Positions 8,698 through 18,276 of a DNA stretch of 58,688 bases are shown piece after piece. The notes under the pieces were generated by a model that worked only from the letters and a program-made list of their open reading frames with translations, searched no databases and had not been told where the DNA came from. A program made the translations under genes and the position numbers. Every line of letters begins with the position of its first letter. Within the stretch, counting starts at the first letter, position 1. The stretch comes from an uncultured Bacteroides sp. (lineage in GTDB: Bacteria; Bacteroidota; Bacteroidia; Chitinophagales; Chitinophagaceae), in contig CABHOP010000091.1 in NCBI GenBank assembly GCA_902168085.1, positions 1 through 58,688 of the forward strand. Direction: 5' to 3'.

Positions 8698-9168
8698 TCA
8701 TTTCATAAACGCGGAGTACATCCATACCAGTTTTTCCTGTTCGCGGATGTAATCGCTCATCAGAGCGGTAGTACCTTCATCTTCAGCATCACCTGCAAGT
8801 GATAATACTTCACGTTGTTTGACTAGCACCAGTTCAAAAGCGGAGAGAATTGACTTAACGCCTTCTTTCCCATCAGATACGTCTTTCACTACCTTTATTT
8901 CTGAATTGCTCTTATAATCAGCAAATGTGTGCAGCGGTGTGCCACCTACAGTAAGGATGCGCTCTGCCAGTTCATCTACTTTTAAAAGCAGGTTAGTATA
9001 AAGTTCTTCAAATTTTAAGTGTAGTTCAAAGAATTTTTCACCCTTGATATTCCAGTGCAACCCACGTGTGTTCTGATAGAAAATCATATAGTTGGCCAGA
9101 AGATTGTTCAGCTTATCTGCCAATAATTTACTTTTTTGCTTATCGAGGCCTATTTGATTTTTTGCCAT
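8698..9168 (-). CDS. dps: Dps-family DNA-protection ferritin
   Basis: 156 residues, the usual Dps length. It has the intersubunit ferroxidase elements: NTRGLHWNIKG (His), then FFELHLKFEELYTNLLLKVD with the acidic ligands, then VDELAERILTVGGTP. A Lys-containing N-terminal tail (MAKNQIGLDKQKSK) could bind DNA. Family members form a 12-mer that oxidises Fe(II) with hydrogen peroxide and stores iron during starvation or oxidative stress. The promoter must lie in 9169-9245; I see no exact TAnnTTTG box there. The oxidoreductase gene follows 16 bp downstream. Confidence 0.95.
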   Translation of the reverse strand: MAKNQIGLDKQKSKLLADKLNNLLANYMIFYQNTRGLHWNIKGEKFFELHLKFEELYTNLLLKVDELAERILTVGGTPLHTFADYKSNSEIKVVKDVSDGKEGVKSILSAFELVLVKQREVLSLAGDAEDEGTTALMSDYIREQEKLVWMYSAFMK

Positions 9169-9245
9169 AAGGAAAAGATTATAGAAACGAAATTAGCAAA
9201 TTGAATGGCTGAATACTAATAAGTATTAATAACATTACTATAAAG

Positions 9246-9272
9246 AAAACGCCACCTGGATGGTGGCGTTTT
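9246..9272 (-). terminator. terminator of the RND efflux operon
   Basis: 11-bp stem AAAACGCCACC/GGTGGCGTTTT with a five-base loop, giving a TTTT tail on the minus strand, 21 bases past the outer-membrane factor stop. Confidence 0.87.
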
Positions 9273-9293
9273 ATCTAATAATGTGTGAGAAGG

Positions 9294-10727
9294 TTACTTC
9301 CAACCACCACCTAAGGCATGGTATATATTAACCAGCGCATTCATTTGCTGCTTTTTGGTCTCAATCAATTCAAACTTTGATTCCAGCGCATCGCGCTGCG
9401 TCATCAGTACTTCCATATAATCGGCTCGTGCTGATTTAAACAGGTCGTTTGAGATACTGATAGACTGGTTGAGCGCTTGCACTTGTTTTGCGCGCAGGTC
9501 ATAGCTTTTTTCCAGGTTGTTGATCTTTGCCAGTTGGTTAGCTACCTCTACATAAGCATTCAGTATGGTGCGTTCATAGTTGTAAACACTTTGCACCTGC
9601 CTGGCGTTGGCACTATAGTAAGTGGCTTTTATAGCATTACGGTTTATCAGTGGTGCCATCAGGTCGCCGGCCAAAGAATACAAAATGGACTCAGGAGATT
9701 TCAAAAGGTATGAAGGATTGAAAGCCTGATACCCTACGGAAGCAGATATACCAATAGAAGGATAGAATCTTGCTTTGGCTACTTTCACATCCAGCTTTGC
9801 AGCGGCCAGGTCTTGCTCTGCCTGTTTAATATCCGGTCGATTGGCCAGCAATTGTGATGGAATACCCGCATGAATATTTTGTGGCAGCAGGTGCTCAAAC
9901 TCTTTACTATTCCTGGCTATGGGCTGCGGGAAGCGGCCGAGCAGAAAGTTCAAGCGATTCTCGGTTTCTGTTATCCTTTGCTGAATATCGTATTGTAGGC
10001 TCCTCGTTTTCAACACTTCCGCTTCAAATTTGCGAACGGCCAGTTCTGTAACGCGTGTAGCTTCCTTTTGTAGCTTCACTATCTGCAGGGCATTGTTCTG
10101 AATGTCTATATTCTTCTTTACAATGTCCAGCTGATTATCCAGCGCCAGTAGTTCATAATATGAATTAGCTACTTCGGCTACCAGGTTGGTCACAACAAAG
10201 TTCTTACCTTCTACACTGGATAGGTAGCGGGACACGGCTGCCTTCTTAGCATTGCGCAGCTTCTTCCATATATCTATTTCCCAGGTAGCCTGCGCAGCTA
10301 ACATATAATCGGGCAATGGTTCGGGCATTTCTTTGCCGGGCTTTATTTCCGTGTTTGCCTCCATAGCACCTATATTGGTATAGCGTGCTACTTTGTCGAG
10401 CCCGGCCCCACCCCGCAGGCCTATAAAAGGTAAGTACTCCCCTTTTCTGGCTCTTATTTCGTTACGACTTATTTCAATTTCCTGCAGCGTGATATTCAGC
10501 TCCTGATTATTCTTTATAGCAGTATCTATCAATTCACTCAGGTAAGGATCGGTAAAGTAATCGCTCCACCTGATGGTAGCAGTGTTAGTAGTATCCTGCG
10601 AGTCATTATAGCTCGCTGGTACGTTTTTATTTTCTGTTCGCCTTGCCAGTCCCGGTGTTTTGCAGGCCGTGTAGGTAAGCGACAGGAATGCGATACCGAT
10701 ACATTTATATGCGGTGCTTTTAAGCAT
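9294..10727 (-). CDS. TolC/OprM-family outer-membrane efflux lipoprotein
   Basis: About 477 residues from ATG 10727. An alternative TTG lies at 10745, but ATG 10727 overlaps the pump stop codon by eight bases, which fits translational coupling. A lipoprotein signal ends in LSLTYTAC. Two outer-membrane-factor repeats follow, with the family's recurrent LPNIxxQxA-like pattern (LLANRPDIKQAEQDLAAA, RFYPSIGISASVGY) and long coiled-coil helices. It is the NodT/OprM type of channel that docks an RND pump and spans the periplasm and outer membrane. It is the last gene of the three-gene operon and is followed by a terminator. Confidence 0.94.
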   Translation of the reverse strand: MLKSTAYKCIGIAFLSLTYTACKTPGLARRTENKNVPASYNDSQDTTNTATIRWSDYFTDPYLSELIDTAIKNNQELNITLQEIEISRNEIRARKGEYLPFIGLRGGAGLDKVARYTNIGAMEANTEIKPGKEMPEPLPDYMLAAQATWEIDIWKKLRNAKKAAVSRYLSSVEGKNFVVTNLVAEVANSYYELLALDNQLDIVKKNIDIQNNALQIVKLQKEATRVTELAVRKFEAEVLKTRSLQYDIQQRITETENRLNFLLGRFPQPIARNSKEFEHLLPQNIHAGIPSQLLANRPDIKQAEQDLAAAKLDVKVAKARFYPSIGISASVGYQAFNPSYLLKSPESILYSLAGDLMAPLINRNAIKATYYSANARQVQSVYNYERTILNAYVEVANQLAKINNLEKSYDLRAKQVQALNQSISISNDLFKSARADYMEVLMTQRDALESKFELIETKKQQMNALVNIYHALGGGWK

Positions 10728-13700
10728 TGTCGTTATTTTTTTCAATTAATGAATCGTCCTCTTCCATTGGGTTTTGCTTTGCCGACTTTTTGAAGAAACC
10801 CAGCTTTTTCTTTTTGCGTTTGTTACTTGTAAAGTCTTCCGTCAGCGGGTTCTCATCTTCATCGCGTATCAATTGGCGGCCATCGGCCCAGGTAGCAAAT
10901 ATGTAGTATAGGCCCGGAACGATGATAACGCCGAAGATGGTACCGAACAGCATTCCGCCCAATGCAGAAGAACCAATGGTACGGTTGCCGATAGCACCGG
11001 GGCCGTGGGCAAATACCAGAGGTATCAAACCAGCGATAAATGCAAAGGAGGTCATGAGTATGGGACGGAAACGCACTTTGGCACCCTCTATCGCAGCATC
11101 CAGTACTGTAGCACCTTGCAAGTGTTTCTGCGCGGCAAACTCTACTATCAGTACCGCATTTTTACCCAGCAAGCCCACAAGCATTACGAGGCCCACCTGC
11201 GCGTAGATGTCATTCGCTAGTCCCATGGACTTAATGAGCAGGAAAGCACCGAACACACCCGCGGGTAAGGAGCAGATAACCGATAATGGCAGTATAAAAC
11301 TTTCGTATTGCGCTGCCAATACCAGGTACACAAACCCCAGTACGATAAGGAAGATGTAAAGTGCTTCGTTACCACGCCCAACTTCATCTTTCGAAAGTCC
11401 TTCCCAATCTATATCATAGCCACGTGGCAATGTTTTTGCTACTTCCTCTATTGCCTTGATGGCTTCACCACTACTATAGCCGGGTGCAGGTTCGCCCCTG
11501 ATGGCAGAAGAGGTGTACATGTTATACCTTGTTATCTCGTTCAGGCCATGCGATTTCTTTATTTTCATGAATGCCGAATAAGGCACCATTTCATCGCGGT
11601 CGTTTTTTACATATAACTTCAGTATATCTTCAGGCAGCCTGCGGTATTCGGGGGATGCCTGTACATATACCTTGAAAAAGTTGCCAAACCGGATGAAGCC
11701 TTGTTCGTAGGTACTACCTATCATGATAGAAAGGTTATCCATAGCCTTACCAATAGATACACCCTTCTGCATGGCAGCCTGGTTATCTATTTCAAGATCG
11801 TACTGCGGATAGTTGGCGCTGAAGAAAGTGAAAAGACCTGTTAGTTCTTTGCGCTTATGCAGCGCAGCCATAAATTCATCATTCACTTTTTCAAGGTCGC
11901 GATAGTCGTCACTATTGGTCTTATCCAGCAAACGTAGCGCGAAGCCACCTGCTGCACCATAACCGGGTACGGCCGGGGGGCCAAAGAACTCAATAGTAGC
12001 ACCGGGTATCTCTTTCGATTTTTCTTCCAATTCGTGTATGATTTCACTTACCGTGTGCTTGCGCTTCGACCAGTTTTTCAGGTTTATCAAACAAGTACCT
12101 GCATTGGAACCGCGGCCTTCTGTTAATACCTCGTAGCCCGCCAGTGCAGATACTGACTGGATACCTTCTACATGTTCTGCTATTTCCTGCAGTTCACGCG
12201 AAATAGCGTTTGTCCTTTCCAGCGTAGACCCCGGAGGTGTTTGAATAATAGCGTATATCATACCCTGGTCTTCATTGGGAATGAAGCCGGATGGCAGGCC
12301 GCGGGATATTCCCAATATACCTAAACCAAACACGATAAGGATACCAAAGGTTATTACGCGTCTGTTCACTATCAGTGTAAGCAGGCTTGCATATTTACCC
12401 GTCAGCTTATCGAACAAGCGGTTGAAGCCATCGAGAAACCTGTTCATGGGTGATTTCTTTCTTGGCTTGCCATGATTGTTTTTCAATATCATAGCACATA
12501 GTACCGGGGTAAGGGTAAGTGCCACAATACCCGAAAGCACGATGGAACAGGCCATTGTAATGGAGAACTGCCTATAAAAAATACCTACCGGGCCCGACAT
12601 AAAGGCAACCGGCACGAATACCGCTGTCATCAACAAAGTGATGGCTATAACCGCACCGCTTATTTCGCGTAATACTTTCTTCACGGCCTTGTATGGCGAT
12701 AGATGCTCTTCTTCCATCTTAGCATGCACGGCTTCTACCACTACTATCGCATCGTCTACCACAATACCGATGGCCAGCACCAGTGCAAAGAGAGTGATAA
12801 GGTTGATATTCAGCCCGAATAGCTGCATAAAAAAGAACGCACCTATCAGTGATACGGGTACTGCCAGCGTGGGGATAAGCGTAGAGCGCCAATCGCCCAG
12901 GAACAGGAACACCACGATAGCTACCAGTATGAAAGCTTCGCCCAGCGTATGTACCACTTTCTCAATAGAGGCATCGAGGAAGCTGGAAACATCGTAGCTA
13001 ATTTCATAATCCATTCCGGGAGGAAAGGATGTGGCTTTTATCTCATCCAGTTTCGATTTGATGTTCTTGATAACCTCGTTGGCATTACTACCGTAGGTTT
13101 GCTTCAGCACGATGGCCGCAGATGGGTGGCCGTTCAGGTTAGAATAGATATCATAAAACTCGCTACCCAACTCTATATCTGCAACATCTTTGAGATGTAG
13201 TATCTCACCATTTGGATTTGCACGGACAATAACGTTTGCATACTGTTCCGGTTGATTGTATCTACCCTGGTAGGTAAGTACATACTCCAATGCCTCGGAA
13301 CGCTTGCCATCACTACGCCCTATCCTGCCGGGAGAACCTATTACGCTCTGGTTGGCCAGCGCTTCCATTACCTCTTCGGTAGAGATATTGTAGGCACGCA
13401 TACGGTCGGGCTTCAGCCATACACGCATAGCATATTGGCGGCTACCCAATATCTGTGCGCTACCTACACCGGTTACACGGCTCAGTTCGCGAAGGATATT
13501 TACATTGGCAAAGTTGTAAAGAAAGTTTTCGTTTGCCTTAGGGTCTTTACTATATACGTTCACATACATCAGCATGTTTGGCTGCAGTATGTTTACAATG
13601 ATACCCTCGCGTTGTACTAGTATCGGTAGCCTGTTGGTTACCTGTTCTATACGGTTCTTTACGTTAACTACCGCCTGGTTGGGGTCGGTACCCAGGTCGA

Positions 13701-13980
13701 ATACCACTTGTATATTGGCTTCGCCTGCACTTACGGCATCAGATGTCATGTACTTCATACCCGGTACGCCGTTCACAGCTTTTTCCATAGGTATGAGCAC
13801 CGATTTTACCAATACATCGGCGCTGGCGCCGGGATAAGCCACACTCACTATCACCCTTGGCGGGGCAATGGAGGGGAACTGCGATGTAGGCAGCGTATTG
13901 ATGGCCAGTACGCCCATGAAGATAATGACAAGAGATATCACTATCGCAAGGACCGGCCTCTTGATAAATATGTTGAACAT
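10720..13980 (-). CDS. RND multidrug efflux pump, HAE1/AcrB family
   Basis: 1,086 residues, normal for hydrophobe/amphiphile efflux pumps. It starts MFNIFIKRPVLAIVISLVIIF, then shows FPSIAPPRVIVSVAYPGASA, and TM4 with the proton-relay Asp pair (GIVVDDAIVVVEAV). PNEDQGMIYAIIQTPPGSTL begins the second repeat and GLLGKNAVLIVEFA marks TM10 with its Lys. These make it a proton-driven trimeric pump of the inner membrane rather than a metal (CusA-type) pump. A charged C-terminal tail of about 45 residues ends in Asp/Asn-rich sequence. It lies 30 bp after the adaptor and overlaps the outer-membrane factor start by eight bases. The substrate range cannot be read. Confidence 0.96.
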   Translation of the reverse strand: MFNIFIKRPVLAIVISLVIIFMGVLAINTLPTSQFPSIAPPRVIVSVAYPGASADVLVKSVLIPMEKAVNGVPGMKYMTSDAVSAGEANIQVVFDLGTDPNQAVVNVKNRIEQVTNRLPILVQREGIIVNILQPNMLMYVNVYSKDPKANENFLYNFANVNILRELSRVTGVGSAQILGSRQYAMRVWLKPDRMRAYNISTEEVMEALANQSVIGSPGRIGRSDGKRSEALEYVLTYQGRYNQPEQYANVIVRANPNGEILHLKDVADIELGSEFYDIYSNLNGHPSAAIVLKQTYGSNANEVIKNIKSKLDEIKATSFPPGMDYEISYDVSSFLDASIEKVVHTLGEAFILVAIVVFLFLGDWRSTLIPTLAVPVSLIGAFFFMQLFGLNINLITLFALVLAIGIVVDDAIVVVEAVHAKMEEEHLSPYKAVKKVLREISGAVIAITLLMTAVFVPVAFMSGPVGIFYRQFSITMACSIVLSGIVALTLTPVLCAMILKNNHGKPRKKSPMNRFLDGFNRLFDKLTGKYASLLTLIVNRRVITFGILIVFGLGILGISRGLPSGFIPNEDQGMIYAIIQTPPGSTLERTNAISRELQEIAEHVEGIQSVSALAGYEVLTEGRGSNAGTCLINLKNWSKRKHTVSEIIHELEEKSKEIPGATIEFFGPPAVPGYGAAGGFALRLLDKTNSDDYRDLEKVNDEFMAALHKRKELTGLFTFFSANYPQYDLEIDNQAAMQKGVSIGKAMDNLSIMIGSTYEQGFIRFGNFFKVYVQASPEYRRLPEDILKLYVKNDRDEMVPYSAFMKIKKSHGLNEITRYNMYTSSAIRGEPAPGYSSGEAIKAIEEVAKTLPRGYDIDWEGLSKDEVGRGNEALYIFLIVLGFVYLVLAAQYESFILPLSVICSLPAGVFGAFLLIKSMGLANDIYAQVGLVMLVGLLGKNAVLIVEFAAQKHLQGATVLDAAIEGAKVRFRPILMTSFAFIAGLIPLVFAHGPGAIGNRTIGSSALGGMLFGTIFGVIIVPGLYYIFATWADGRQLIRDEDENPLTEDFTSNKRKKKKLGFFKKSAKQNPMEEDDSLIEKNNDNA

Positions 13981-14010
13981 TGTGTTTCTTTCAGTTATTG
14001 AATACTAGAT

Positions 14011-15093
14011 TTATTCAGATGGAAGTTTCAGGTGTGCTATTACAGATTTAGGCTCCTCATATTTGAAAGATATCTTGTCATTGTTCTGCACCTTGCGCAG
14101 GCCTTCCAATAATATCTTATCATTCTCGGCAAGGCCTTCTGTTATTACATACAGGTCGGGCATTTCAGCACCTATAGTGATAGCCCTTAGCTGCACTACA
14201 TTGTTCTTATCTACCACATATACGTACTTCTTATCCATTATTTCCAATGTAGCCTTCTGAGGTATAATGAGTGCATGATTAAATGGCTGCTTTACGAGGA
14301 TGTTACCCGTTTCGCCATGCCTGAGCAAGCCCTTTGGATTGGGGAATGTGGCCCTAAAAGCGATGTTACCTGTTTCATTATTGAAATCGGCTTCGATGGT
14401 TTCAACTATGCCAGGATATTCAAATTGCTGGTTGTTGGCCATCTTCAGGTGCACTTTCATAAGGCTATCATTTTTTGCATTTGCCTTGAAGTTGAGGTAT
14501 TCAGCCTCAGGTACATTGAAATACACCCACATGTGCCGGTTGTCGGAAAGTGTAGTGAGTAGTTGGCCTTCATCTATCAGGCTGCCCAGCCTTGCCTGGA
14601 AGCGGTCGATGATACCATCGAAAGGCGCGCGTATCTCTGTAAATTGCAGGTGCACTTTAGATAGAGCCAATTCTGCTTTTGCTTTATCCAATTTGGCCTT
14701 TGCCATCGCCAGTTCGTTGGGCGATACTACGTTGCTATCGGCTAGGCGTTTGGTATTCTGGTATTCTATTTCTGCAAAATGAACTTCAGCCTGTGCTTTC
14801 TGCATTTCAGCCTGGTATAGGTTGGGCATTATCTGAAATAAGAGCTGGCCTTGTTTCACAAACTGGCCTTCATCTACATATATCTTTTGCAGATACCCCC
14901 TTTCCTGGGCCCTGAGTTCTATATGGCTGATGGAGTGTATCTGGCACACATATTCCTGTGTGATAGATGTATCCATCCTAACAGGACTGGTAACAATGAA
15001 CTTGGTTTCAGGTTCTTTTTCTTCGTTGTGAGATTGGCAGCTTGTGTATAAGAATACAGCACACAAGCCCATGAGCATGAGATTTCTCTTCAT
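14011..15093 (-). CDS. RND efflux periplasmic adaptor (membrane fusion protein)
   Basis: 360 residues with a lipoprotein signal (lipobox FLYTSC, Cys ~19), so it is probably anchored in the inner membrane. The lipoyl half-motif AQERGYLQKIYVDEGQFVKQ, the coiled-coil hairpin (residues ~95-150) and the returning lipoyl half APFDGIIDRFQARLGSLIDEG are all present, followed by the beta-barrel and membrane-proximal domains. It is the AcrA/MexA type and links the pump to the outer-membrane channel. It is first in the operon; its ~120-bp leader region contains two very short ORFs. No TetR or MarR gene lies alongside. Confidence 0.94.
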   Translation of the reverse strand: MKRNLMLMGLCAVFLYTSCQSHNEEKEPETKFIVTSPVRMDTSITQEYVCQIHSISHIELRAQERGYLQKIYVDEGQFVKQGQLLFQIMPNLYQAEMQKAQAEVHFAEIEYQNTKRLADSNVVSPNELAMAKAKLDKAKAELALSKVHLQFTEIRAPFDGIIDRFQARLGSLIDEGQLLTTLSDNRHMWVYFNVPEAEYLNFKANAKNDSLMKVHLKMANNQQFEYPGIVETIEADFNNETGNIAFRATFPNPKGLLRHGETGNILVKQPFNHALIIPQKATLEIMDKKYVYVVDKNNVVQLRAITIGAEMPDLYVITEGLAENDKILLEGLRKVQNNDKISFKYEEPKSVIAHLKLPSE

Positions 15094-15212
15094 ATTATTT
15101 GCTTTGAAGCAGACGATTTACTTGATGTTTTTAAGAGGAGGTGCGTTGGAACGCGAGGACACATGGCTTAACAGCATGCATCGATGACATGCACAAGCAT
15201 GTATGGTACAAA

Positions 15213-15238
15213 ATAACAGGTAACTAAGTGCCTGTTAT
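15213..15238 (-). terminator. terminator after the small secreted protein gene
   Basis: 8-bp stem ATAACAGG/CCTGTTAT with a TTTT tail in the minus direction, just after the stop at 15247. It separates that gene from the efflux operon. Confidence 0.7.
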
Positions 15239-15246
15239 ACACTGAA

Positions 15247-15663
15247 TCAAATACGGATAACGCAGAGTAACAAATACCTACCTGCCGAAATGCATAATTG
15301 CTTACTGTGAAATAAGCTACTTTGGATATTTTGGAAAAGATGCCAGCTTGCGTGGCTATAGAAGAGATTGGAAAAGTAATTTAAAGATGCAGGAAGCTTT
15401 TTAGCGGATGCGAAATTGTTCTCATCATTTTCGTCCTCACTATTGGTAACTTCCAGTACATCTATCGCTGTCTCAGCTTCAGGTATTGAAGAATGATAAT
15501 GTATCTCCGGAATGTGCTGTACAAAACTGCTGCCACCATCGGAGCTCTCCAGTAATTTTACCGGGGAGTTGAATATATACTCCTGGTGGGCATAGGTATA
15601 AAGATTACCATATCCGCTAAGCAGAAAGCACAGGGTCAGGAAAAATCTTATGAACAGTTTCAT
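15247..15663 (-). CDS. hypothetical small secreted protein
   Basis: 138 residues from ATG 15663; a TTG at 15675 would add four. A signal peptide (MKLFIRFFLTLCFLLSGYG) precedes an unremarkable mature part with an acidic patch (NSEDENDENN, residues ~75-85) and several His residues (HIPEIHYHSS). I recognise no family. It lies upstream of the efflux operon but has its own terminator, so it is a separate unit. His and acidic patches could bind metal, but that is speculation from composition only. Confidence 0.7.
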   Translation of the reverse strand: MKLFIRFFLTLCFLLSGYGNLYTYAHQEYIFNSPVKLLESSDGGSSFVQHIPEIHYHSSIPEAETAIDVLEVTNSEDENDENNFASAKKLPASLNYFSNLFYSHASWHLFQNIQSSLFHSKQLCISAGRYLLLCVIRI

Positions 15664-15771
15664 TCCGGGGCTCAAAATTATATAAAGAACACGAAGGAAA
15701 CCAATATGAAAAATGTTAAATATTGAGAATGTGCGAAATAAGCGGGTTCACTAAAGAATATTCCTACCTGT

Positions 15772-16641
15772 TTATACCGCCTTCAGCATCCAGGTAGCCT
15801 GTATCTTAGGTGGTGGTTCTTTGCTGTTGCGTACCTGTTCAGGCATTATTTTTAGCAGGTGGGGCATCACACTAAGCCCCGCATAGTTTATCGTAGCTTC
15901 TTTTACCAATTCAAAACCTTGTTCTTTAAAGAAAGCTTCTGCAGCCGGATAGCTATCAAATTTATTTTCTTCAATATTATGCTGCTGGAAGAAGGTGGCT
16001 TCGCTTTTACTTTGGGGCAGTTCTGCTGTCATTTCAGCAGAGCGTTTTACATATACATCCGCCGTTATCCAATATCCACCATGTTTTTTTAATGTACTGT
16101 GTATGCTTTTGCAGAGTTGCTTTTTCTCATCTATGTTCAGGTACATCAGCAAGCCTTCATTTACAATGGCTAAGGGTTTTGCATTGAATCTACTTGCCGT
16201 GTTTTCAAAAGCTGTAGCATCCATGGCGTTCAATGGCAATAGTTCAAATTTACCTTTGGCTTCGTTTGCCAGTTGCAGGTGGTTTATCATATCCTGCTTG
16301 GTAGCTATTACTTCAGGCAGGTCGGTATCTATATAATGAATGGTGTCGTCCGTGATGCACAGGTCTAAGCCACGCAATGAATAGCCCGAAGACAGTTCCA
16401 GAATATTTTTACAGTCTGTTTGCTTCAGCAATTGGTCGATGCTCCAGTAACGGGCTTCAAAATGCATAACCCGTATCCAGAACCAGAAATCCTGCTCATC
16501 GAAGCTGAGGCCAAAAACCTCGCTGCCTTGCATCAATGCTGCTGTTTCCTTTGCATATGGTATATCGGTATACCCCTTCATCAGCAATAATGATTTTGCT
16601 GAGGGGCTAATGCTGCTGTAATCTTTTTGTGATTGTGCCAT
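15772..16641 (-). CDS. class I SAM-dependent methyltransferase, leucine carboxyl methyltransferase-like
   Basis: 289 residues. Motif I is atypical but recognisable (NILELSSGYSLRGLDL); an acidic residue after beta-2 follows (IHYIDTDLPEV), then the LLPLNAMD and LAIVNEGLLMYL blocks. The last resembles the ...EGxxMYL element of LCM/PPM1 and TIGR00027 proteins. This group methylates carboxylates in eukaryotes, but bacterial members have diverse or unknown substrates, including polyketide intermediates. It is cytoplasmic with no signal. The gene lies 59 bp downstream of the DUF4256 gene and could be the last member of that ArsR-led unit or independent. Confidence 0.85.
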   Translation of the reverse strand: MAQSQKDYSSISPSAKSLLLMKGYTDIPYAKETAALMQGSEVFGLSFDEQDFWFWIRVMHFEARYWSIDQLLKQTDCKNILELSSGYSLRGLDLCITDDTIHYIDTDLPEVIATKQDMINHLQLANEAKGKFELLPLNAMDATAFENTASRFNAKPLAIVNEGLLMYLNIDEKKQLCKSIHSTLKKHGGYWITADVYVKRSAEMTAELPQSKSEATFFQQHNIEENKFDSYPAAEAFFKEQGFELVKEATINYAGLSVMPHLLKIMPEQVRNSKEPPPKIQATWMLKAV

Positions 16642-16700
16642 GCTATTTCAAAGCATAATAATTATGCCTTAAAAGTACGGAGAAAGCTTTTGTGGTGCAG

Positions 16701-17267
16701 CTACACTTTCAGCATACCACGGAACCCCCTGGCTGCGTAGTAAGATTCTGCACCGTTGTGATAGGTGAAAACGGTATTATAACGACGATCGCAAAACAAT
16801 GCACCGCCCAGCTTGCGGATGGGTGCCGGTGTGGCTATCCAACTGGATGTTTTGGTGTCGAATATGTCCAGTTCTTGCAGTTCCCGATATTGTTCTTCGG
16901 TTAGTAGCTCTATACCCATATCTGCAGCCATGTTTTCTGCACTGTCTTTGGGTTTATGTTCTTTGCGTGATTCCAGAGCATCATGATCGAAACAAATGCT
17001 CCTGCGCCCTTTGGGGCTTTCTGCCGAGCAATCCATAAAGATATACTCTCCTGTTTTTTTATCCTGGCCTACTACATCGGGTTCGCCATCGGTTATTTCC
17101 ATTTCGTTCAGCGACCATAGTTTTGATGGATGTTTTTCCAGCCGCTCCTGCACACTGGCCCACTCTATACCCTTATGGCGTTTCATGTTCTTGATAAAAC
17201 GGCTCTCTAATATTTTAAGCAGCTCTGCACTTTGTTCAGATGTCAGTTTCTTGTTAATGCTCTTCAT
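16701..17267 (-). CDS. DUF4256 domain-containing protein
   Basis: 188 residues that match the DUF4256 family through most of their length: SAELLKILESRFIKNMKRH, WSLNEMEITDGEPDVVG, FMDCSAESPKGRRSICFD and the C-terminal GGALFCDRRYNTVFTYHNGA. It is soluble, with no membrane segment. The biochemical function is unknown. In many genomes it travels with AHSA1/SRPBCC, YdeI and ArsR genes, as it does here, where it is the fifth gene of the operon starting at 19072. The 31-bp gap to the upstream YdeI-like gene contains no terminator. Confidence 0.9.
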   Translation of the reverse strand: MKSINKKLTSEQSAELLKILESRFIKNMKRHKGIEWASVQERLEKHPSKLWSLNEMEITDGEPDVVGQDKKTGEYIFMDCSAESPKGRRSICFDHDALESRKEHKPKDSAENMAADMGIELLTEEQYRELQELDIFDTKTSSWIATPAPIRKLGGALFCDRRYNTVFTYHNGAESYYAARGFRGMLKV

Positions 17268-17298
17268 GTGCTGTAGTTTATTTTATAATATTAGGTTG

Positions 17299-17877
17299 TT
17301 AATCATCCAGTCCTTTACCATCCAGTATTTGCGGGATGGCTTTTTCTACCCTTGCTTCTCTTGTTTTAGCTTGTTTGGCCGATGAGAAATGAAGCAGGTA
17401 TGCTCGTTGCCTGCCCGGTGTTAAGGCTTCAAAAGCTTTTTCAAGGTTACGGTCGTTGTCCAGCTTTGCACGGAATTCATCTGCCATTGTGAACTCCGCA
17501 GGCGTTTTCAGTTCCACTTTCAGGCCGGCTTTTTCTATGCGGATGGCTTCCTGTATGTAGGTTTTTAAAACTGCTGCCTGCTTTGTTACCTGTTTGGCAT
17601 CGGTAAAGCGTATTTGCCGTGCTGCCTGCACATTTTCCGTTTGCTGAATGAGTATGCCATCAGGGTCGTTCAATAAAGCACCTTTGAAGAAAAGCAAAGC
17701 ACAGTATTCTTTAAAGACATGTATCAAAACAATATTGCTCTTACCCTGCATATAACACGGGCAACCCCACTTCAATTCTTCCGTAAGGCCACAACTCAAC
17801 ACTATCTTCCGCAGTTTCTCTGTAACCTCCTGCCACTTCCCGGCTTTATCGAAATAAAAATCGACCTTAGTATTCAT
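17299..17877 (-). CDS. YdeI/OmpD-associated family protein (DUF1801 plus OmdA-like)
   Basis: 192 residues. The N-terminal part is DUF1801-like (LRKIVLSCGLTEELKWGCPCYM, then FKEYCALLFFKGALL). The C-terminal part is the YdeI/bacteriocin-resistance module (PAEFTMADEFRAKLDNDR, FEALTPGRQRAYLLHFSSAK). B. subtilis YdeI homologues have no proven activity; the YdeI/OmpD name comes from an association with envelope resistance phenotypes. It is cytoplasmic as far as can be seen, and nine bases separate it from the DoxX-family gene upstream. Confidence 0.9.
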   Translation of the reverse strand: MNTKVDFYFDKAGKWQEVTEKLRKIVLSCGLTEELKWGCPCYMQGKSNIVLIHVFKEYCALLFFKGALLNDPDGILIQQTENVQAARQIRFTDAKQVTKQAAVLKTYIQEAIRIEKAGLKVELKTPAEFTMADEFRAKLDNDRNLEKAFEALTPGRQRAYLLHFSSAKQAKTREARVEKAIPQILDGKGLDD

Positions 17878-17886
17878 CTTGTTTCA

Positions 17887-18270
17887 TTATTTATGTGCAA
17901 ATACAAGCTTCCTGCTTGCAGGCCTGAAATACCACGACACGACCGTTAATGCCAAAAGTAGCAAAGCCGGTGCTATTTCGGCTATACCATTATGCATGGC
18001 TATGTGTGAAAAGATAGCCCCCGACATCATAAAGAAGAACCCCGCATAAGCCCACTCTTTCACCAGCCAGAACCTGGGCAGTAGGATAGCTACAACACCC
18101 AGTAGTTTCCAAACACCGATGATGGTTAGGAAATATTCAGGATAACCGAGTTGCAGGATGAAGGCTACATCTTCCTTTCTTTTTAGTATCTGTACCAGGC
18201 CGGTAGATACCATACCTAATGACAGCCAGATGGTAGCTACCCAATAAATGATTTTGTTAGCTTTACTCAT
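17887..18270 (-). CDS. DoxX-like family membrane protein
   Basis: 127 residues with four hydrophobic helices, the DoxX/DoxD topology. Family landmarks are the first-helix end GLVQILKR, LGYPEYFLTIIGVWKLLG and the charged WLVKEWAYAGFFFMMSGA. Members sit in the cytoplasmic membrane; some are linked to thiosulfate:quinone oxidoreductase or redox stress, but most have no proven role. Six- and nine-base gaps to its neighbours place it inside the ArsR-led operon, a pairing with AHSA1 proteins that recurs in Bacteroidota. Confidence 0.9.
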   Translation of the reverse strand: MSKANKIIYWVATIWLSLGMVSTGLVQILKRKEDVAFILQLGYPEYFLTIIGVWKLLGVVAILLPRFWLVKEWAYAGFFFMMSGAIFSHIAMHNGIAEIAPALLLLALTVVSWYFRPASRKLVFAHK

Positions 18271-18276
18271 ACCTTT

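Noticed and set aside
10922-13837. Several 70-120-codon plus-strand frames inside the RND pump gene
   Set aside because: Shadows of the pump's reading frame with low-complexity composition; none has a start context or a recognisable domain.
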